Of a stretch of 64,000 nucleotides of DNA, positions 52,792-63,192 are shown in pieces. The position numbers were made by a program, and so were the translations under genes. Source of the DNA: Sulfolobus sp. A20. Its GTDB lineage: Archaea > Thermoproteota > Thermoprotei_A > Sulfolobales > Sulfolobaceae. Within the stretch, counting starts at the first letter, position 1; the number at the start of each line of letters is the position of its first letter. Under the pieces are notes generated by a model. It did no database searches, was not told the DNA's origin, and was given only the letters and a program-made list of their open reading frames with translations. The DNA lies in assembly GCF_001719125.1 (NCBI RefSeq), contig NZ_CP017006.1, positions 496,001 to 560,000 of the forward strand, read 5' to 3'.

Positions 52792-53663
52792 TTCAAATTA
52801 AAGGTATAAGTTTTTACGATCCTCTGATAGTAGCTTCTGGTATTTTGCCGGATATTCCAAAATATATTGGAGAAATCTGTGAAAAATATAAGCCATCTGC
52901 TATAACAACTAAGACCGTAACGCTAAACCCATTGGAGCCACATAAACCTCCTACTTTAATTAAACTACACGACGGTATTTACGTGAACGCTATTGGCCTA
53001 GGTAATCCTGGAGCTTATAAAATAAATGAGATGAGTAAAATGTCATGTCCACTAATAGTGAGTGTTGGTGGCTCTTCTATTGACGAGATAGTTAAGGTCA
53101 TTGAAGCAGTAAAAGATATTGCAAGTATGTTAGAGGTTAATGTAAGTAGTCCTAATAGGAAAGGTTACGGAGAATCTTTGGCAAAATATGTAGGTCAAAT
53201 AGTCGAGAATGCAAAAAGTATAGCTAATAAGCCGTTATTCATAAAACTAGGACCATGGGACAACGTAGTTGAGCTAGCCGGAAAAGCATTGGAAAAAGGT
53301 GCCGATGGATTAACGTTGATAAACACTATCAAAGGTTTATTGATCGATATAGAGACTTTCAAGCCCATATTAAGTTATGGAACTGGTGGAGTATCCGGTA
53401 GGTGTCTCTATCCTATAGCTTTAAGGATAATTAAGGAAGTTTATGAAGAGTATGATGCCGATATTATTGGGATTGGAGGAGTATTCGATTGGACTGATGT
53501 TATTGGTATGTTAGCAGTAGGAGCTAAACTAGTTGGATTAGGTACCGTCTTAATAGAGAGGGGGTTTAAAATCATTGATGAGATAAGGGATAATATAACT
53601 AAATACTTAGTTGAAAAGGGTTTAAAAATTGAGGATCTGATAGGTATTTCAGTGAAGAAATAA
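52788..53663 (+). CDS. pyrD: Dihydroorotate dehydrogenase catalytic subunit, serine type
   Basis: This 291-residue class 1 FMN enzyme has [32 protein letters not shown] (about 115-129) and [12 protein letters not shown] (about 224). In class 1A/1B enzymes the segment reads NVSCPN with Cys as catalytic base; here it is Ser121, which agrees with the type 1S enzyme reported for S. solfataricus. PyrK (two genes upstream) is its presumed partner. An unknown gene starts on the base after the stop codon. Confidence 0.93.
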   Translation: MIQIKGISFYDPLIVASGILPDIPKYIGEICEKYKPSAITTKTVTLNPLEPHKPPTLIKLHDGIYVNAIGLGNPGAYKINEMSKMSCPLIVSVGGSSIDEIVKVIEAVKDIASMLEVNVSSPNRKGYGESLAKYVGQIVENAKSIANKPLFIKLGPWDNVVELAGKALEKGADGLTLINTIKGLLIDIETFKPILSYGTGGVSGRCLYPIALRIIKEVYEEYDADIIGIGGVFDWTDVIGMLAVGAKLVGLGTVLIERGFKIIDEIRDNITKYLVEKGLKIEDLIGISVKK

Positions 53664-53975
53664 ATGGTAAGGCCGGTAATGAAAGGTAGAGATTTGGAAA
53701 CTCTCGTGTTTTTAGGCAGACTTAAGGAGGTTAAACTGGAATACTGTGATGAAGAAAAAAAGATGGCAAAGGTAGTAGGGATAACTGATACCAACGAGGA
53801 AGTAGAAACAGATTGCATTCCTTTAAGAGCAGCAGGTAAGATCTCCACGGTTATCAAACATTATTTGAGGTTAGGTGTGGGAAAGTATATTATAACTCAG
53901 AACGATATGTCAAACGTTAAGAACGTGGATACTACTGAGTCAGATGAGGAGGGAGAAGAAAATGGTCAAGTTTAG
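53664..53975 (+). CDS. Unknown protein directly after pyrD
   Basis: This 103-residue protein begins on the base after the pyrD stop. It has an N-terminal beta/alpha segment (GRDLETLVFLGRLKEVKLEY, VVGITDTNEEVETDCIPLRAAGKISTVIKHYLRLG) and a strongly acidic C-terminus of about 25 residues (TTESDEEGEE). I do not recognise it. Its position in the pyr operon suggests cotranscription; a pyrimidine role is only an inference. Confidence 0.65.
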   Translation: MVRPVMKGRDLETLVFLGRLKEVKLEYCDEEKKMAKVVGITDTNEEVETDCIPLRAAGKISTVIKHYLRLGVGKYIITQNDMSNVKNVDTTESDEEGEENGQV

Positions 53976-54270
53976 AATAGATAAAATACCGAAAAATGAT
54001 AAAGACATGGAAGAAATTCAAAGAGAGGTTGAAGAGACACACCATCAGCATGAGCACGAACATGGAGTTGAGGAATTATTAAGTGAGCTTTACCTCAACT
54101 TACAGAGCATGCAGGGAAAAGTAGATGAGCTTAGTAAAACAGCAGAGGATTGTAAGAAGGAAATATCGAAACTTTATCTCATAATCAGTAAGTTATTAAT
54201 AGCCTTAACAACACGAGATCAAAATGAGAAAATTCAAAATCTAAAAGATATTCTTGGTTTACTAGAATGA
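53962..54270 (+). CDS. Unknown His-rich/coiled-coil protein
   Basis: I choose ATG 53962, which follows a GGAGGGAG purine stretch; an upstream ATG at 53944 adds six residues. The 102-residue product has a charged start ([15 protein letters not shown]), a histidine cluster HHQHEHEHG (about residues 27-35) that could bind metal, and a long helix with heptad-like leucines ([21 protein letters not shown] and onward). Overlaps the previous gene by 14 nt and marC by 4 nt. Confidence 0.6.
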   Translation: MVKFRIDKIPKNDKDMEEIQREVEETHHQHEHEHGVEELLSELYLNLQSMQGKVDELSKTAEDCKKEISKLYLIISKLLIALTTRDQNEKIQNLKDILGLLE

Positions 54271-54875
54271 TTAACATTATTGCAATACCTGAAATTGCAT
54301 TTAAGTTATATGCGATCATGGATCCTCTTTCAATATTACCATATCTCATAGCATTGTACGAGGAGTTTAATCGTAATTCGCAAACTAAGGTAGGTTGGAA
54401 TTTTTTAGTGAATAAGATATCTATCGCAGTAGTAGCTCTTTTGATTTTTTTCTCGATTTTAGGTGGTCCTCTCTTGGCTTTTCTAGGAATTAGTACGTCA
54501 GCACTAGAAATAGGGGGAGGTATAGTATTAGTATATCTCGGAGTCGATACTTTGGGTGGGTTTCAGCAATTGAAATTTCTATCTAGCAGAATTGAAGAGG
54601 CAATTGTAACACCTATTGCTACCCCGTTAATTGTAGGTCCGGGTACTATGACGGCTCTAATTACGTTATCGGTTAACAATAACGTTATCGTGTTAATAGT
54701 AGGTAGTTTATTAGCGTCTCTTCTAGTTTATCTGTCACTGTTACTAGGTCCTGTTATAATCAGAGTACTAGGCAATACGGGTACTGTAGCTGCCGGAAGA
54801 TTTATGGCAATTATAATAGCTGCCTTTGGAGTTCAGCTTATACTAAATGGTATATCTCAAATAAAGTTGATATGA
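54267..54875 (+). CDS. MarC-family membrane protein
   Basis: This 202-residue protein has six hydrophobic helices and MarC/SNARE-like motifs: [20 protein letters not shown] (about 14-33), [21 protein letters not shown] (about 71-91), [17 protein letters not shown] (about 116-132) and the last helix [20 protein letters not shown]. The function of MarC is not established. It is coupled to the previous gene by an ATGA overlap. Confidence 0.85.
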   Translation: MINIIAIPEIAFKLYAIMDPLSILPYLIALYEEFNRNSQTKVGWNFLVNKISIAVVALLIFFSILGGPLLAFLGISTSALEIGGGIVLVYLGVDTLGGFQQLKFLSSRIEEAIVTPIATPLIVGPGTMTALITLSVNNNVIVLIVGSLLASLLVYLSLLLGPVIIRVLGNTGTVAAGRFMAIIIAAFGVQLILNGISQIKLI

Positions 54876-54897
54876 AGAATTCGGGTTGTAATGAAAA

Positions 54898-54917
54898 TTT
54901 TTTAACATGTCAGTTAA
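54898..54917. promoter_or_regulatory. Lrp-gene TATA box with inverted repeat TTAAC-N6-GTTAA
   Basis: TTTTTTAA (54898-54905) is centred about 28 bp before ATG 54930. The arms TTAAC (54902-54906) and GTTAA (54913-54917) overlap its downstream half, with ACATGT in between. Lrp-type regulators often bind their own promoters at such sites. Confidence 0.4.
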
Positions 54918-54929
54918 CTTTATATTGAG

Positions 54930-55403
54930 ATGTCTGATAGTAAAAAACGCATTCCAGATCTAGATGCAATAGATAGAAGGTTATTAATTGAACTAACTAG
55001 AGATGCTAGGACTAGCCTTAGGAGACTTGCAGAAGAGATGAACGTTTCACCAGCAACATTACATAATAGAATGACCAGAATGGTTCAAGAAGGTATAATT
55101 AGGAGTTTTGTCGCATTGCTTGACTACTCTAAACTAGGTTTTGCACTAACTAGTATTATTATGGCTAAGGTAGATGGAAAACATTTAGTGGAGTTCGAAA
55201 AAGAGATAGCTAATGCAGATAATGTTATTGCGGTATACGACGTAGTAGGGGAGTACGATGTTGTAATAATAGCTAAGTTTAGAAGCGTTGAAGAGTTAGA
55301 TAGTTTCTTAAAACAATTACTAAAGAATCCTAAGATAGAAAGGACTTATACTAGTATAGTACTCAATGTTGTAAAAGAGGATCCCAGGATAAGAATATTC
55401 TAA
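54930..55403 (+). CDS. Lrp/AsnC-family transcriptional regulator
   Basis: This 157-residue protein has the N-terminal HTH ([47 protein letters not shown], about 8-54) and a C-terminal RAM/ACT-like ligand domain (about 65-150; [22 protein letters not shown]). It would form octamers that sense an amino acid. The TATA box 28 bp upstream gives an almost leaderless mRNA. Confidence 0.9.
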   Translation: MSDSKKRIPDLDAIDRRLLIELTRDARTSLRRLAEEMNVSPATLHNRMTRMVQEGIIRSFVALLDYSKLGFALTSIIMAKVDGKHLVEFEKEIANADNVIAVYDVVGEYDVVIIAKFRSVEELDSFLKQLLKNPKIERTYTSIVLNVVKEDPRIRIF

Positions 55404-55409
55404 GCAAAA

Positions 55410-55420
55410 CTTTTTATACC
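55410..55420 (+). promoter_or_regulatory. TATA box of the zinc-ribbon gene
   Basis: CTTTTTATACC is centred about 28 bp before ATG 55444. Confidence 0.45.
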
Positions 55421-55443
55421 ATTTTAAGGCATTATTTAGAATT

Positions 55444-55749
55444 ATGAAGTTTTGTCCTAAATGTGGAGGATTAATGATTCCGACTAAGAAGGATGGTAAG
55501 GAAATGTTAAGGTGCACAAAGTGCGGATATGAGATGTTATTGAGCGAGAAGGAAAAGAAAGAATATAGTGTAAAGGAGAGTAGGGATAAAAGTAATAGAG
55601 TGCTAACAACGTCAATAGTAAGTGACAAGGAGGGAAGGAATTTGAGTGAAGAATTGCAACAGGAGAGAGAGGAGTATTACAAGGAAGTAGGTTTAGAATT
55701 ATTAAGGGAAGAATTTGAAGGTAATGAAGAGGAAAGTGGAGAAGAGTAA
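55444..55749 (+). CDS. RPB9/TFS-like N-terminal zinc-ribbon protein with acidic tail
   Basis: This 101-residue protein begins with a zinc ribbon, C4, C7, C24 and C27 ([18 protein letters not shown]...[12 protein letters not shown]), which is the N-terminal domain of the RNA polymerase subunit M/TFS family. The C-terminal ribbon that carries the catalytic acidic pair in TFS is absent; instead there is a basic linker and a highly acidic helix (about 70-101). It could be a truncated TFS paralog that binds RNA polymerase without cleavage activity. Confidence 0.7.
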   Translation: MKFCPKCGGLMIPTKKDGKEMLRCTKCGYEMLLSEKEKKEYSVKESRDKSNRVLTTSIVSDKEGRNLSEELQQEREEYYKEVGLELLREEFEGNEEESGEE

Positions 55750-55784
55750 ATCTTATATTAGCCATCTTTCTTATAACTAAAGTA

Positions 55785-56024
55785 ATGAAGATAAGTGAAA
55801 TTTCATCAAAATATAAGACAAAATTTGGAAGATCAGAAGTAATAATTGAAGAGGCAAGAAATGAGAAAGGAGAAACTATATACATTTACACTTCTCTAAT
55901 ATCAGTCAATTTACCTAATGGCGAAAAATGGTCTCCAAAGATTGATGACGCTAAGGACCTAGATAGGAGTAATTCTTCAGAAGACCTGAAGAGAAATATT
56001 AGGAAATTACTACAACTTTTATAA
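55785..56024 (+). CDS. Small unknown protein
   Basis: This 79-residue charged protein has a beta-rich middle (SEVIIEEARNEKGETIYIYTSLI) followed by LPNGEKWSPKI and a C-terminal helix. I see no known motif. It lies 35 bp after the zinc-ribbon gene on the same strand and may be cotranscribed with it. Confidence 0.55.
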   Translation: MKISEISSKYKTKFGRSEVIIEEARNEKGETIYIYTSLISVNLPNGEKWSPKIDDAKDLDRSNSSEDLKRNIRKLLQLL

Positions 56025-56064
56025 AAAGGGTTTATATATAAGATCAAGATAAGGAAAATAAAAG

Positions 56065-57588
56065 GTGACTTTTTTGGATCAAACGTTTGATTTCATAATA
56101 ACGACAGACAGATGCCTAATGACTAACCATCATGGAAAAGAATTTTTAGGTTTCTTAGCAACCGGTCCAGCAGTTGGCTTACCAGAGAGTGTTTGGAAAT
56201 GGTTAGCATGTCCTAAAATAGGTGTAGATGATTTAGGAAGACCTAAAGAAGCCCCTTATGGAATGAGAAAAATAGAGGCTAAGTTAATTGATGAGGGATT
56301 TAAAGCTGCTATAATTGACCCTGACCATCTAGATAGACATCTAAAATATGCTAAGGCATTACTTCTATCTCATCATGATTATTTCGCATTTGGACCACCT
56401 TCTTCAACTTGGTGGGGAATTACAAAAAAGGAGCCTGTAAACTATAAGAGCTTCCAAGCATTGATAAATAAGCCAGAAATCCAAGAGGCTAAGAAAAGAG
56501 GAATGAAAATCCTTGTTGGCGGTCCATCAACTTGGCAATGGTTATGGAGGGAGGACATGATTGAAAAAGTAGGTGTTGACACCTTAGTTGATGGAGAAGG
56601 AGAAAAAGTAATAGTTAAACTTGCCCAAATGATTCTTGATAACGAACCTTTGCCGAAATATATGTACGTGAGCGGAGATGATGTACCAGATATTGATGAT
56701 ATACCGGAAATTAAGGGAGGCAGTGTAAATGGTATGATTGAAATAATGAGAGGATGTGCAAGGTCTTGCAGATTCTGCTCAGTCACAATAAGGCCAACTA
56801 GATATTATCCCCTAGAGAAAATAGAGAAAGAACTTCAAGTAAATGTTAAGGCAGGAATAAGGCATGGTGTAATACATAGTGATGATGTGCTTTTCTATGG
56901 TGCAGTAGGTATATATCCTAGACCAGAGCCATTGATTAAGCTTCACACTCTCGTTAAAAACTATTATAAGACAATTGCTTGGAGTCATGCAAGCCTAGCA
57001 GCGATAAGATACTCAGAAGAGAAGTATGGTCTAATCAGTAAGTTAAGGGAAATAATATTTGAAGATGGAAATCAGAATTACTTAGGAGTAGAGGTAGGAG
57101 TGGAAACTGGATCAGTAAAATTAGCTAAAGAAATAATGCCTGCAAAATCCGCCCCATATAAGCCAGAAGAATATCCAGAGACGGTCGAAGAGGCTTTTAA
57201 GATAATGCACGAAAATCACATAATACCCGCTGGTACAATGATAGTTGGACTACCTGAGGAGTCTGAGGATGATGTCTACAGAACAATTGAGCTTGTTGAT
57301 AATTTGAGACCATATAGAAGTATTCTAGTACCTATGTTCTTCGTGCCTATGGGTTACTTTAAGAACAGAGATTGGTTCACGAGAGTAAAATTAAGCGAGG
57401 CTCACATAGAGTTATACAGAAAAGTGTTCTGGCATGATGTCTACTGGGCTGAAAACATAATAGATTCCTTCTACATGAAAAGTCCTATTTATATGCCAGT
57501 TAGATTCGCATTGAAACTGTTCTTAAGATTTGCTAAGAAGAAAATGAGACAAGTAGAAGCTTGGCTAGAAACTCAGTTAAAGAAATAA
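56065..57588 (+). CDS. B12-binding-like radical SAM enzyme
   Basis: This 507-residue protein starts at GTG; TTTATATATAAG (56030-56041) is about 29 bp upstream. The N-terminal half resembles a degenerate cobalamin-binding Rossmann domain ([47 protein letters not shown]; no DxHxxG motif). The radical SAM motif is CARSCRFC (about residue 232), followed by [10 protein letters not shown] and [16 protein letters not shown]. Enzymes of this architecture include archaeal lipid-modifying radical SAM proteins such as Grs; I cannot place it in a subgroup. It is separated by 1 bp from convergent serS. Confidence 0.75.
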   Translation: MTFLDQTFDFIITTDRCLMTNHHGKEFLGFLATGPAVGLPESVWKWLACPKIGVDDLGRPKEAPYGMRKIEAKLIDEGFKAAIIDPDHLDRHLKYAKALLLSHHDYFAFGPPSSTWWGITKKEPVNYKSFQALINKPEIQEAKKRGMKILVGGPSTWQWLWREDMIEKVGVDTLVDGEGEKVIVKLAQMILDNEPLPKYMYVSGDDVPDIDDIPEIKGGSVNGMIEIMRGCARSCRFCSVTIRPTRYYPLEKIEKELQVNVKAGIRHGVIHSDDVLFYGAVGIYPRPEPLIKLHTLVKNYYKTIAWSHASLAAIRYSEEKYGLISKLREIIFEDGNQNYLGVEVGVETGSVKLAKEIMPAKSAPYKPEEYPETVEEAFKIMHENHIIPAGTMIVGLPEESEDDVYRTIELVDNLRPYRSILVPMFFVPMGYFKNRDWFTRVKLSEAHIELYRKVFWHDVYWAENIIDSFYMKSPIYMPVRFALKLFLRFAKKKMRQVEAWLETQLKK

Positions 57589-57589
57589 T

Positions 57590-58963
57590 CTATATTATCT
57601 TCTTTTTTAACGGGTAAATATACTCCTTAGGAGCACTTGGGAAGACTTCAAGATATTTTCTTAAAGCTTTAGGAACTTCCACTACTCCATCCTCTCTTTG
57701 ATAGTTTTCTAGTATAGCTGTTATAGTCCTAGTGCTTGCTATAGCTGTACTATTCAAAGTATGCACGTATCCTTTAACATTGTTTTTCCTATCTACGTAT
57801 CTTATCTTCATCCTAAAAGCCTGCCAATCTGTACAATTACTGCAACTTACCATTTCTCTGAATTTTGCTTGGGCTGGCATCCAAACCTCGAGATCAAACT
57901 TTTTAGCAGCACATCCTCCTAAATCACCAGAAGCTATGTTTATTATTCTGTATGGCAATTCAAGCTGTTGAAACAGATTTTCAGAATTAGAGATCAATTC
58001 TGCATGATATTTCCAACTCTCTTGAGGGTTCGAAAAGATAAATTGCTCAACCTTATGAAATTGATGGACTCTGAATATTCCTTTCAAATCCTTATTTGCA
58101 GCTCCAGCTTCCTTTCTAAATGCTGGACTTATTCCAACGAATTTTAAGGGTAGTTTTTCTGCCTCGATCTCTTCCTTATAGAACATGGCAGCTATTGCGT
58201 GTTCTGCAGTAGCTATAAGGTATAAGTCCTCATTTTCTATCTTATATATTGCGTCTTTAAAGGTATCTAGATCAATTACTGACTTTATCACGTCTCCTCT
58301 TAACATGTAAGGGGGTAAGACTAGTGTATAACCTTGTTGAGTCATGAAGTCTATTGCAAAAAGCAGTAAAGCAAAATCAAGCCAAACTATGTCATTAAAA
58401 AGATAGTAGAATCTAGATCCCGCAATTTCAGATGCCTTTAACGTATTCCCTAAATGTAATACGTCCTCAAGCATTTCAGCATGACCTTTTGGTTTCCATT
58501 TAATTATTTCATACTCTACATTTGCGTTCTTAGTTTGTGCTAAGAAGGCTTCTAAATCCTTTTCATATACTTTAAATTTACCCCAGAACTTTATTGGAAT
58601 ACTGTAAGTTTCATCTGGACCTATGGGAACATCTTCTGCTACCAAATTGGGCAAAGAGGATAGCATTTCATCCCTCTCTCTTTCGATGTTTTCTAATTCT
58701 TTTTCCTTTTCCTCAAGTACTTTCAGTAGTTGCCTAGTTTCTTCTATTTTCTTTTTCCTTTCCTCTCCAGATAATTTAGAGATTTGAGAACTTAAGAGAT
58801 TATGTTGATGTCTTAATTTCTCCACTTCTTGTAATACGGTTCTCCACTTTTTATCTAGTTCTACAGCTTTATCGATTAAAGAAACATCTACAAATCTCTT
58901 TTTCAAATTATTTTTTAACTCATCAGGATTTTTGCGCAAAAGCTCTAATATGCTCCAAGACAT
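57590..58963 (-). CDS. serS: Seryl-tRNA synthetase
   Basis: This 457-residue class II enzyme has an N-terminal coiled-coil arm (about 30-105) and the catalytic core with motif 2 [27 protein letters not shown] (about 283-309), [21 protein letters not shown] (about 346) and motif 3 [23 protein letters not shown] (about 405). It is the standard rather than the methanogen type. Its likely TATA (minus strand of 58983-58993) lies at the end of the DUF59 gene. Confidence 0.95.
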   Translation of the reverse strand: MSWSILELLRKNPDELKNNLKKRFVDVSLIDKAVELDKKWRTVLQEVEKLRHQHNLLSSQISKLSGEERKKKIEETRQLLKVLEEKEKELENIERERDEMLSSLPNLVAEDVPIGPDETYSIPIKFWGKFKVYEKDLEAFLAQTKNANVEYEIIKWKPKGHAEMLEDVLHLGNTLKASEIAGSRFYYLFNDIVWLDFALLLFAIDFMTQQGYTLVLPPYMLRGDVIKSVIDLDTFKDAIYKIENEDLYLIATAEHAIAAMFYKEEIEAEKLPLKFVGISPAFRKEAGAANKDLKGIFRVHQFHKVEQFIFSNPQESWKYHAELISNSENLFQQLELPYRIINIASGDLGGCAAKKFDLEVWMPAQAKFREMVSCSNCTDWQAFRMKIRYVDRKNNVKGYVHTLNSTAIASTRTITAILENYQREDGVVEVPKALRKYLEVFPSAPKEYIYPLKKKII

Positions 58964-58988
58964 TAAATAAGTAATCTACTAAACCATT

Positions 58989-59387
58989 TTATGACTTCTG
59001 TTCATCAGCAGGTAGTCCATAAGTTTGGACCCACATCTCTACGATATCGTAACCATATAGTTGTTTAAATTTCTCCCTTCCCTCTGGAGTCATTTTTAAT
59101 GGAGTCCATTGGGTATCTAAATCGATATCAACTTCAACGCTTTTAGCTGGAACAGTCTCCTTTATAACCTGCTCAACAGTGTAAATTAAATCATCTATAA
59201 CTGGGCAACCAGGGGCAGTTAGTCCCAATCTTAAGTAAATATCTCCATCATCACTGATCTTTAAATCATAAATTAATCCTAGGTTTACTATGTCTACCGG
59301 TATCTCTGGATCGTAAACGTCCTTTAATGCATCTATTATCTTTTTCTTCCACTCCTCCTTATTGACATCTTGTTGTTTTGTACTCAT
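58989..59387 (-). CDS. MIP18/DUF59-family protein (SufT-like)
   Basis: This 132-residue protein has the family motif LKDVYDPEIPVDIVNLGLIYDLKI (about 18-41) and LGLTAPGCPVIDDLI (about 55-69) with the conserved Cys. Such proteins assist Fe-S cluster assembly or belong to phenylacetyl-CoA-type systems. It has a tail of about 35 residues beyond the domain. TAAATTTTAAC (59408-59418) is 26 bp before the ATG, giving it a promoter apart from the his operon. Confidence 0.87.
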   Translation of the reverse strand: MSTKQQDVNKEEWKKKIIDALKDVYDPEIPVDIVNLGLIYDLKISDDGDIYLRLGLTAPGCPVIDDLIYTVEQVIKETVPAKSVEVDIDLDTQWTPLKMTPEGREKFKQLYGYDIVEMWVQTYGLPADEQKS

Positions 59388-59407
59388 ATTCTTTAACTAT
59401 GTTAAAG

Positions 59408-59418
59408 TAAATTTTAAC
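59408..59418 (-). promoter_or_regulatory. TATA box of the DUF59 gene
   Basis: GTTAAAATTTA on the minus strand is centred 26 bp before ATG 59387 in the 40-bp gap after hisI. Confidence 0.45.
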
Positions 59419-59427
59419 TCTTACTAT

Positions 59428-59793
59428 CTATAGTTGACTATAGTCTCTAAAGAAACAAGTACGATTACCAGTATGGCAAATAGGACCTAAAGATTTAACT
59501 TTAAAAAGCAAAGCATCAGCGTCACAGTCTACTCTTATTTCCTTAACTATCTGGTAGTTTCCGCTAGTTTCCCCCTTCAGCCATAACTTTTTCCTGCTTA
59601 ATGACCAGAAATGGAGATATCCAGTAGTTAACGTCTTTATCACGGCTTCCTTGTTCATATTACCTACCATTAGAACCTCGTTTGTATTATAATCTTGTAC
59701 TACAGCAATTACTGTATTATCCTCATGTCTAAAATTTAGTGTTGAAATAATCTTATTTATATCTTCACTTTTTAATTTTAACGTTTTACCCAC
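59428..59793 (-). CDS. hisI: Phosphoribosyl-AMP cyclohydrolase
   Basis: This 121-residue enzyme has VAVVQDYNTNEVLMVGNMNKEAV (about 29-51), RKKLWLKGETSGN (about 78-90) and the zinc/metal motif DCDADALLFKVKSLGPICHTGNRTCF (about 103 on). HisE is a separate gene here. It is the last gene of the his cluster and overlaps hisH by 16 nt. Confidence 0.94.
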   Translation of the reverse strand: MGKTLKLKSEDINKIISTLNFRHEDNTVIAVVQDYNTNEVLMVGNMNKEAVIKTLTTGYLHFWSLSRKKLWLKGETSGNYQIVKEIRVDCDADALLFKVKSLGPICHTGNRTCFFRDYSQL

Positions 59794-60377
59794 CTTTTAA
59801 GGTTTTTTAAAAATATTCTTCCCGTTTCGCTACTTTTTTCAGGGTGAAATTGGGTCCCTACAACGTTTCTATCACAGATTAACGCTGGATATTCTACACC
59901 ATACTTACTTTTCATGTATATTTTTTCACTATCTGGAGTATAGGCAACATAACTGTGAACATAATAAACGTATTTACCCTCCAAACCTTCTGATAGCTCA
60001 CAGCCTTCATTGGCTTTATAAACCAAATCCCAGCCAATATGTGGTAGTTTAACGTCAGCCTTAATCTTGTCTACAACACCTCTAAACCACCCTAACCCTT
60101 TACTTTCTCCACCTTCCGTACCCTTCTCAAACATAATTTGCATACCTAAACATACACCTAGAAAGATATTACCAGATTTCCTTAAGTCATTTAGAAGATC
60201 ATTATATTTGGATATAAAACTTGATACGGCAGAAAATGCACCTACACCGGGAAGTACGATAATGTCATAACCCTTTAGCGGTTCATTTCTTATTTCTACG
60301 TCAAATCCTAGCCTCTTTAACGCTGAAGATATACTATAAAGATTACCTACACCATAATTTATTACTAAAGCCTTCAT
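59778..60377 (-). CDS. hisH: Imidazole glycerol phosphate synthase glutaminase HisH
   Basis: This 199-residue class I amidotransferase has NYGVGNLYSISSALKRLG (7-24), the nucleophile in FLGVCLGMQIMFE (about 73-85) and GTQFHPEKSSETG with His and Glu (about 175). It feeds ammonia to HisF. It overlaps hisE by 4 nt and hisI by 16 nt. Confidence 0.95.
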   Translation of the reverse strand: MKALVINYGVGNLYSISSALKRLGFDVEIRNEPLKGYDIIVLPGVGAFSAVSSFISKYNDLLNDLRKSGNIFLGVCLGMQIMFEKGTEGGESKGLGWFRGVVDKIKADVKLPHIGWDLVYKANEGCELSEGLEGKYVYYVHSYVAYTPDSEKIYMKSKYGVEYPALICDRNVVGTQFHPEKSSETGRIFLKNLKRWVKR

Positions 60378-60661
60378 TTTCTCCTCCTCTCTAACTCTTC
60401 ATATACCTCATCTGGGGTCACTCCTTCCATTGCCATTAAGACCAGTAAATGGTAAATCAAGTCCGCAATCTCACTTATAAACCTCTCTCTACTTTCCGCT
60501 AAGGATGCTACAATTACTTCGACAGATTCTTCTCCTACTTTCCTAGCCACATATCCCTTACCCTTGCTCACAATTTCAACAGTGTAGCTATTATTAGGCT
60601 TCTTTTCTATTCTATCCACTATTACTCTATACAATTCATTGATAATTTGATCATTTGCCAT
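60374..60661 (-). CDS. hisE: Phosphoribosyl-ATP pyrophosphatase
   Basis: This is 95 aa from ATG 60661 (GTG 60670 would add three residues). It has SYTVEIVSKGKGYVARKVGEESVEVIVASL (about 22-51) and ISEIADLIYHLLVLMAMEGVTPDEVYEELERR, the helical MazG-like fold of HisE. It is separate from HisI. It overlaps hisD by 11 nt from this start. Confidence 0.93.
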   Translation of the reverse strand: MANDQIINELYRVIVDRIEKKPNNSYTVEIVSKGKGYVARKVGEESVEVIVASLAESRERFISEIADLIYHLLVLMAMEGVTPDEVYEELERRRK

Positions 60662-61858
60662 ACCTAACACCTATACTCTTTCCATGTATAACAAAACCCT
60701 CATAATTGGCTAATATCATTGAAGCCTCAATTATCTCCTTATATGGCTCTATAGAATTTGCATACATTATCGGTTTAAGATAGTCATAAACTGTAACTCC
60801 TCCTCTTATTCTTGCCCATTCATTAGTTGGTAATATGTGATTAGGTCCTGCTGAATAGTCAATTAAGGCTGGTGGAGTGTTTCCTAAGCTAATAGCTCCA
60901 GCGTTATAAATCTCATTAACCACTACATCATAGTTTTTAACATATAATGACAAGTGTTCGGGGGCAATCTGATTAGCGATTTGTATAGATTCTTCTAAAT
61001 CTTTCGTTTTTATGATATAATAGTCGTTTATATTACTATAATTTTCACTTACCAATTTTTCATTGATTTTACTTATCAGTTCATCTGAATGAGATAGTAA
61101 TACGATGAAGGTATTACTGCCATGTTCAGCTTGCGCAAGCATATCAAAATAGACATTGATTGGATCTGCACTTTCGTCGGCAATAATAACTAATTCCGTT
61201 GGTCCTTCAATGCCGTCTATACCTACCTCACTACTTACTAAATACTTAGCAGCCTGGACATAAATGTTACCTGGTCCAACTATCTTGTCAACCTTTCTAA
61301 CTGACTCAGTACCATATGCTAAAGCCGCTATCGCTTGAGCTCCACCTATCTTATATGCTTCTTTTATTTTTAATTTAAGCGCAACGTAAGCCAATGCAGG
61401 ATCAATTTCGCCTTTAGGGTTTGGAGGTGAAGCAAAGTATATTTCTTTGACTCCCGCGACTTCAGCAGGTACCCCAGCCATTAATAAAGTAGATGGATAG
61501 GAGTGTCTTCCCCCTGGGACATAAATTCCTATCCTCTCTATGCTCTTCCACAATATTCCAAAGCTTATACCTCTTAAGCCCCCGCCTATGTTGGGAGGAA
61601 CTGTAGTTTCATGAAATGCTCTTATCTGATCGTAAATAAGGTCTAACGCTTTGACTACTTTTTCGTCTAGTCTTGATGCTTGATCTTCTAACTCTTTAGG
61701 ACTAACCTTTATACTATTTACTTTTACCTTATCGAATTTCTCGGTGAGTTCATAAAGTGCTGAGTCTCCCTTCTCTTTCACTTTCTGTATTATCTCTTTT
61801 ACAGTTGGAATAACATTACTGAAGTCGTTCGGTCTTCTTTGTGGTAAAGAATGGTGGA

Positions 61859-61862
<4 letters not shown>
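60651..61862 (-). CDS. hisD: Histidinol dehydrogenase
   Basis: This 403-residue enzyme has YVPGGRHSYPSTLLM (about 116), KIVGPGNIYVQAAKYLVSSEVGIDGIEGPTELVII (about 197-231; the family signature), AQAEHGSNT with the zinc ligands and EHLSLYV. It oxidises histidinol to histidine. It overlaps hisF by 4 nt. Confidence 0.95.
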
Positions 61863-62610
<748 letters not shown>

Positions 62611-62614
<4 letters not shown>

Positions 62615-63192
62615 AATACTCCCTTTGTGCTCCTTATTTCGTTATCGATAATCCTAGTTGCGTCATATAATGTCATCCCCAATCCTTTGAACGAGGCTTC
62701 AATGATGTGATGTGTATTAAAACCATTTAATTGCATGATATGTAAGGTAATCCCGCTATTATAAGCAAAGGATTGAAAGAAGTGAAATACGTTTTCTATC
62801 GCCATACCACCTATTTCCTCCCTCTTTAGATCAAGATTCACAGATGCCATACCTCTGCTAGAGATATCTATTGAAACTAATATTAACGCCTCATCCATTG
62901 GAACTATAGCGTGAGAAAACCTCTTTATTCCTCTCTTATCTCCTAACGCCTCTTCTAATGCTTTACCTAATGTAATTGCAACATCTTCTATTATGTGATG
63001 ATCGTCATATGGTAACTTATCTATGGCGTTAACTGTGGCGGTACAGTTCATATAAGTGAATAAAGTTGAGAGCATATGATTGAAGAAAGGAATTGGAGTA
63101 GATACTTTAATTTCTCCTCTCTTATCTATATCAAGAAAGATTTCAATCCTAGTCTCCTTAGTTTCCCTTACTCGATTAGATATCCTCGCCAA
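62611..63192 (-). CDS. hisB: Imidazoleglycerol-phosphate dehydratase
   Basis: This 193-residue dehydratase-only HisB has the two metal motifs [14 protein letters not shown] (about 69-82) and [14 protein letters not shown] (about 160-173) and [17 protein letters not shown] (about 34). No phosphatase domain is fused. It overlaps hisA by 17 nt. Confidence 0.95.

Noticed and set aside
53441-53857. 138-codon minus-strand frame over pyrD
   Set aside because: Hydrophobic Ser/Ile-rich mirror of the pyrD coding strand with no independent support.
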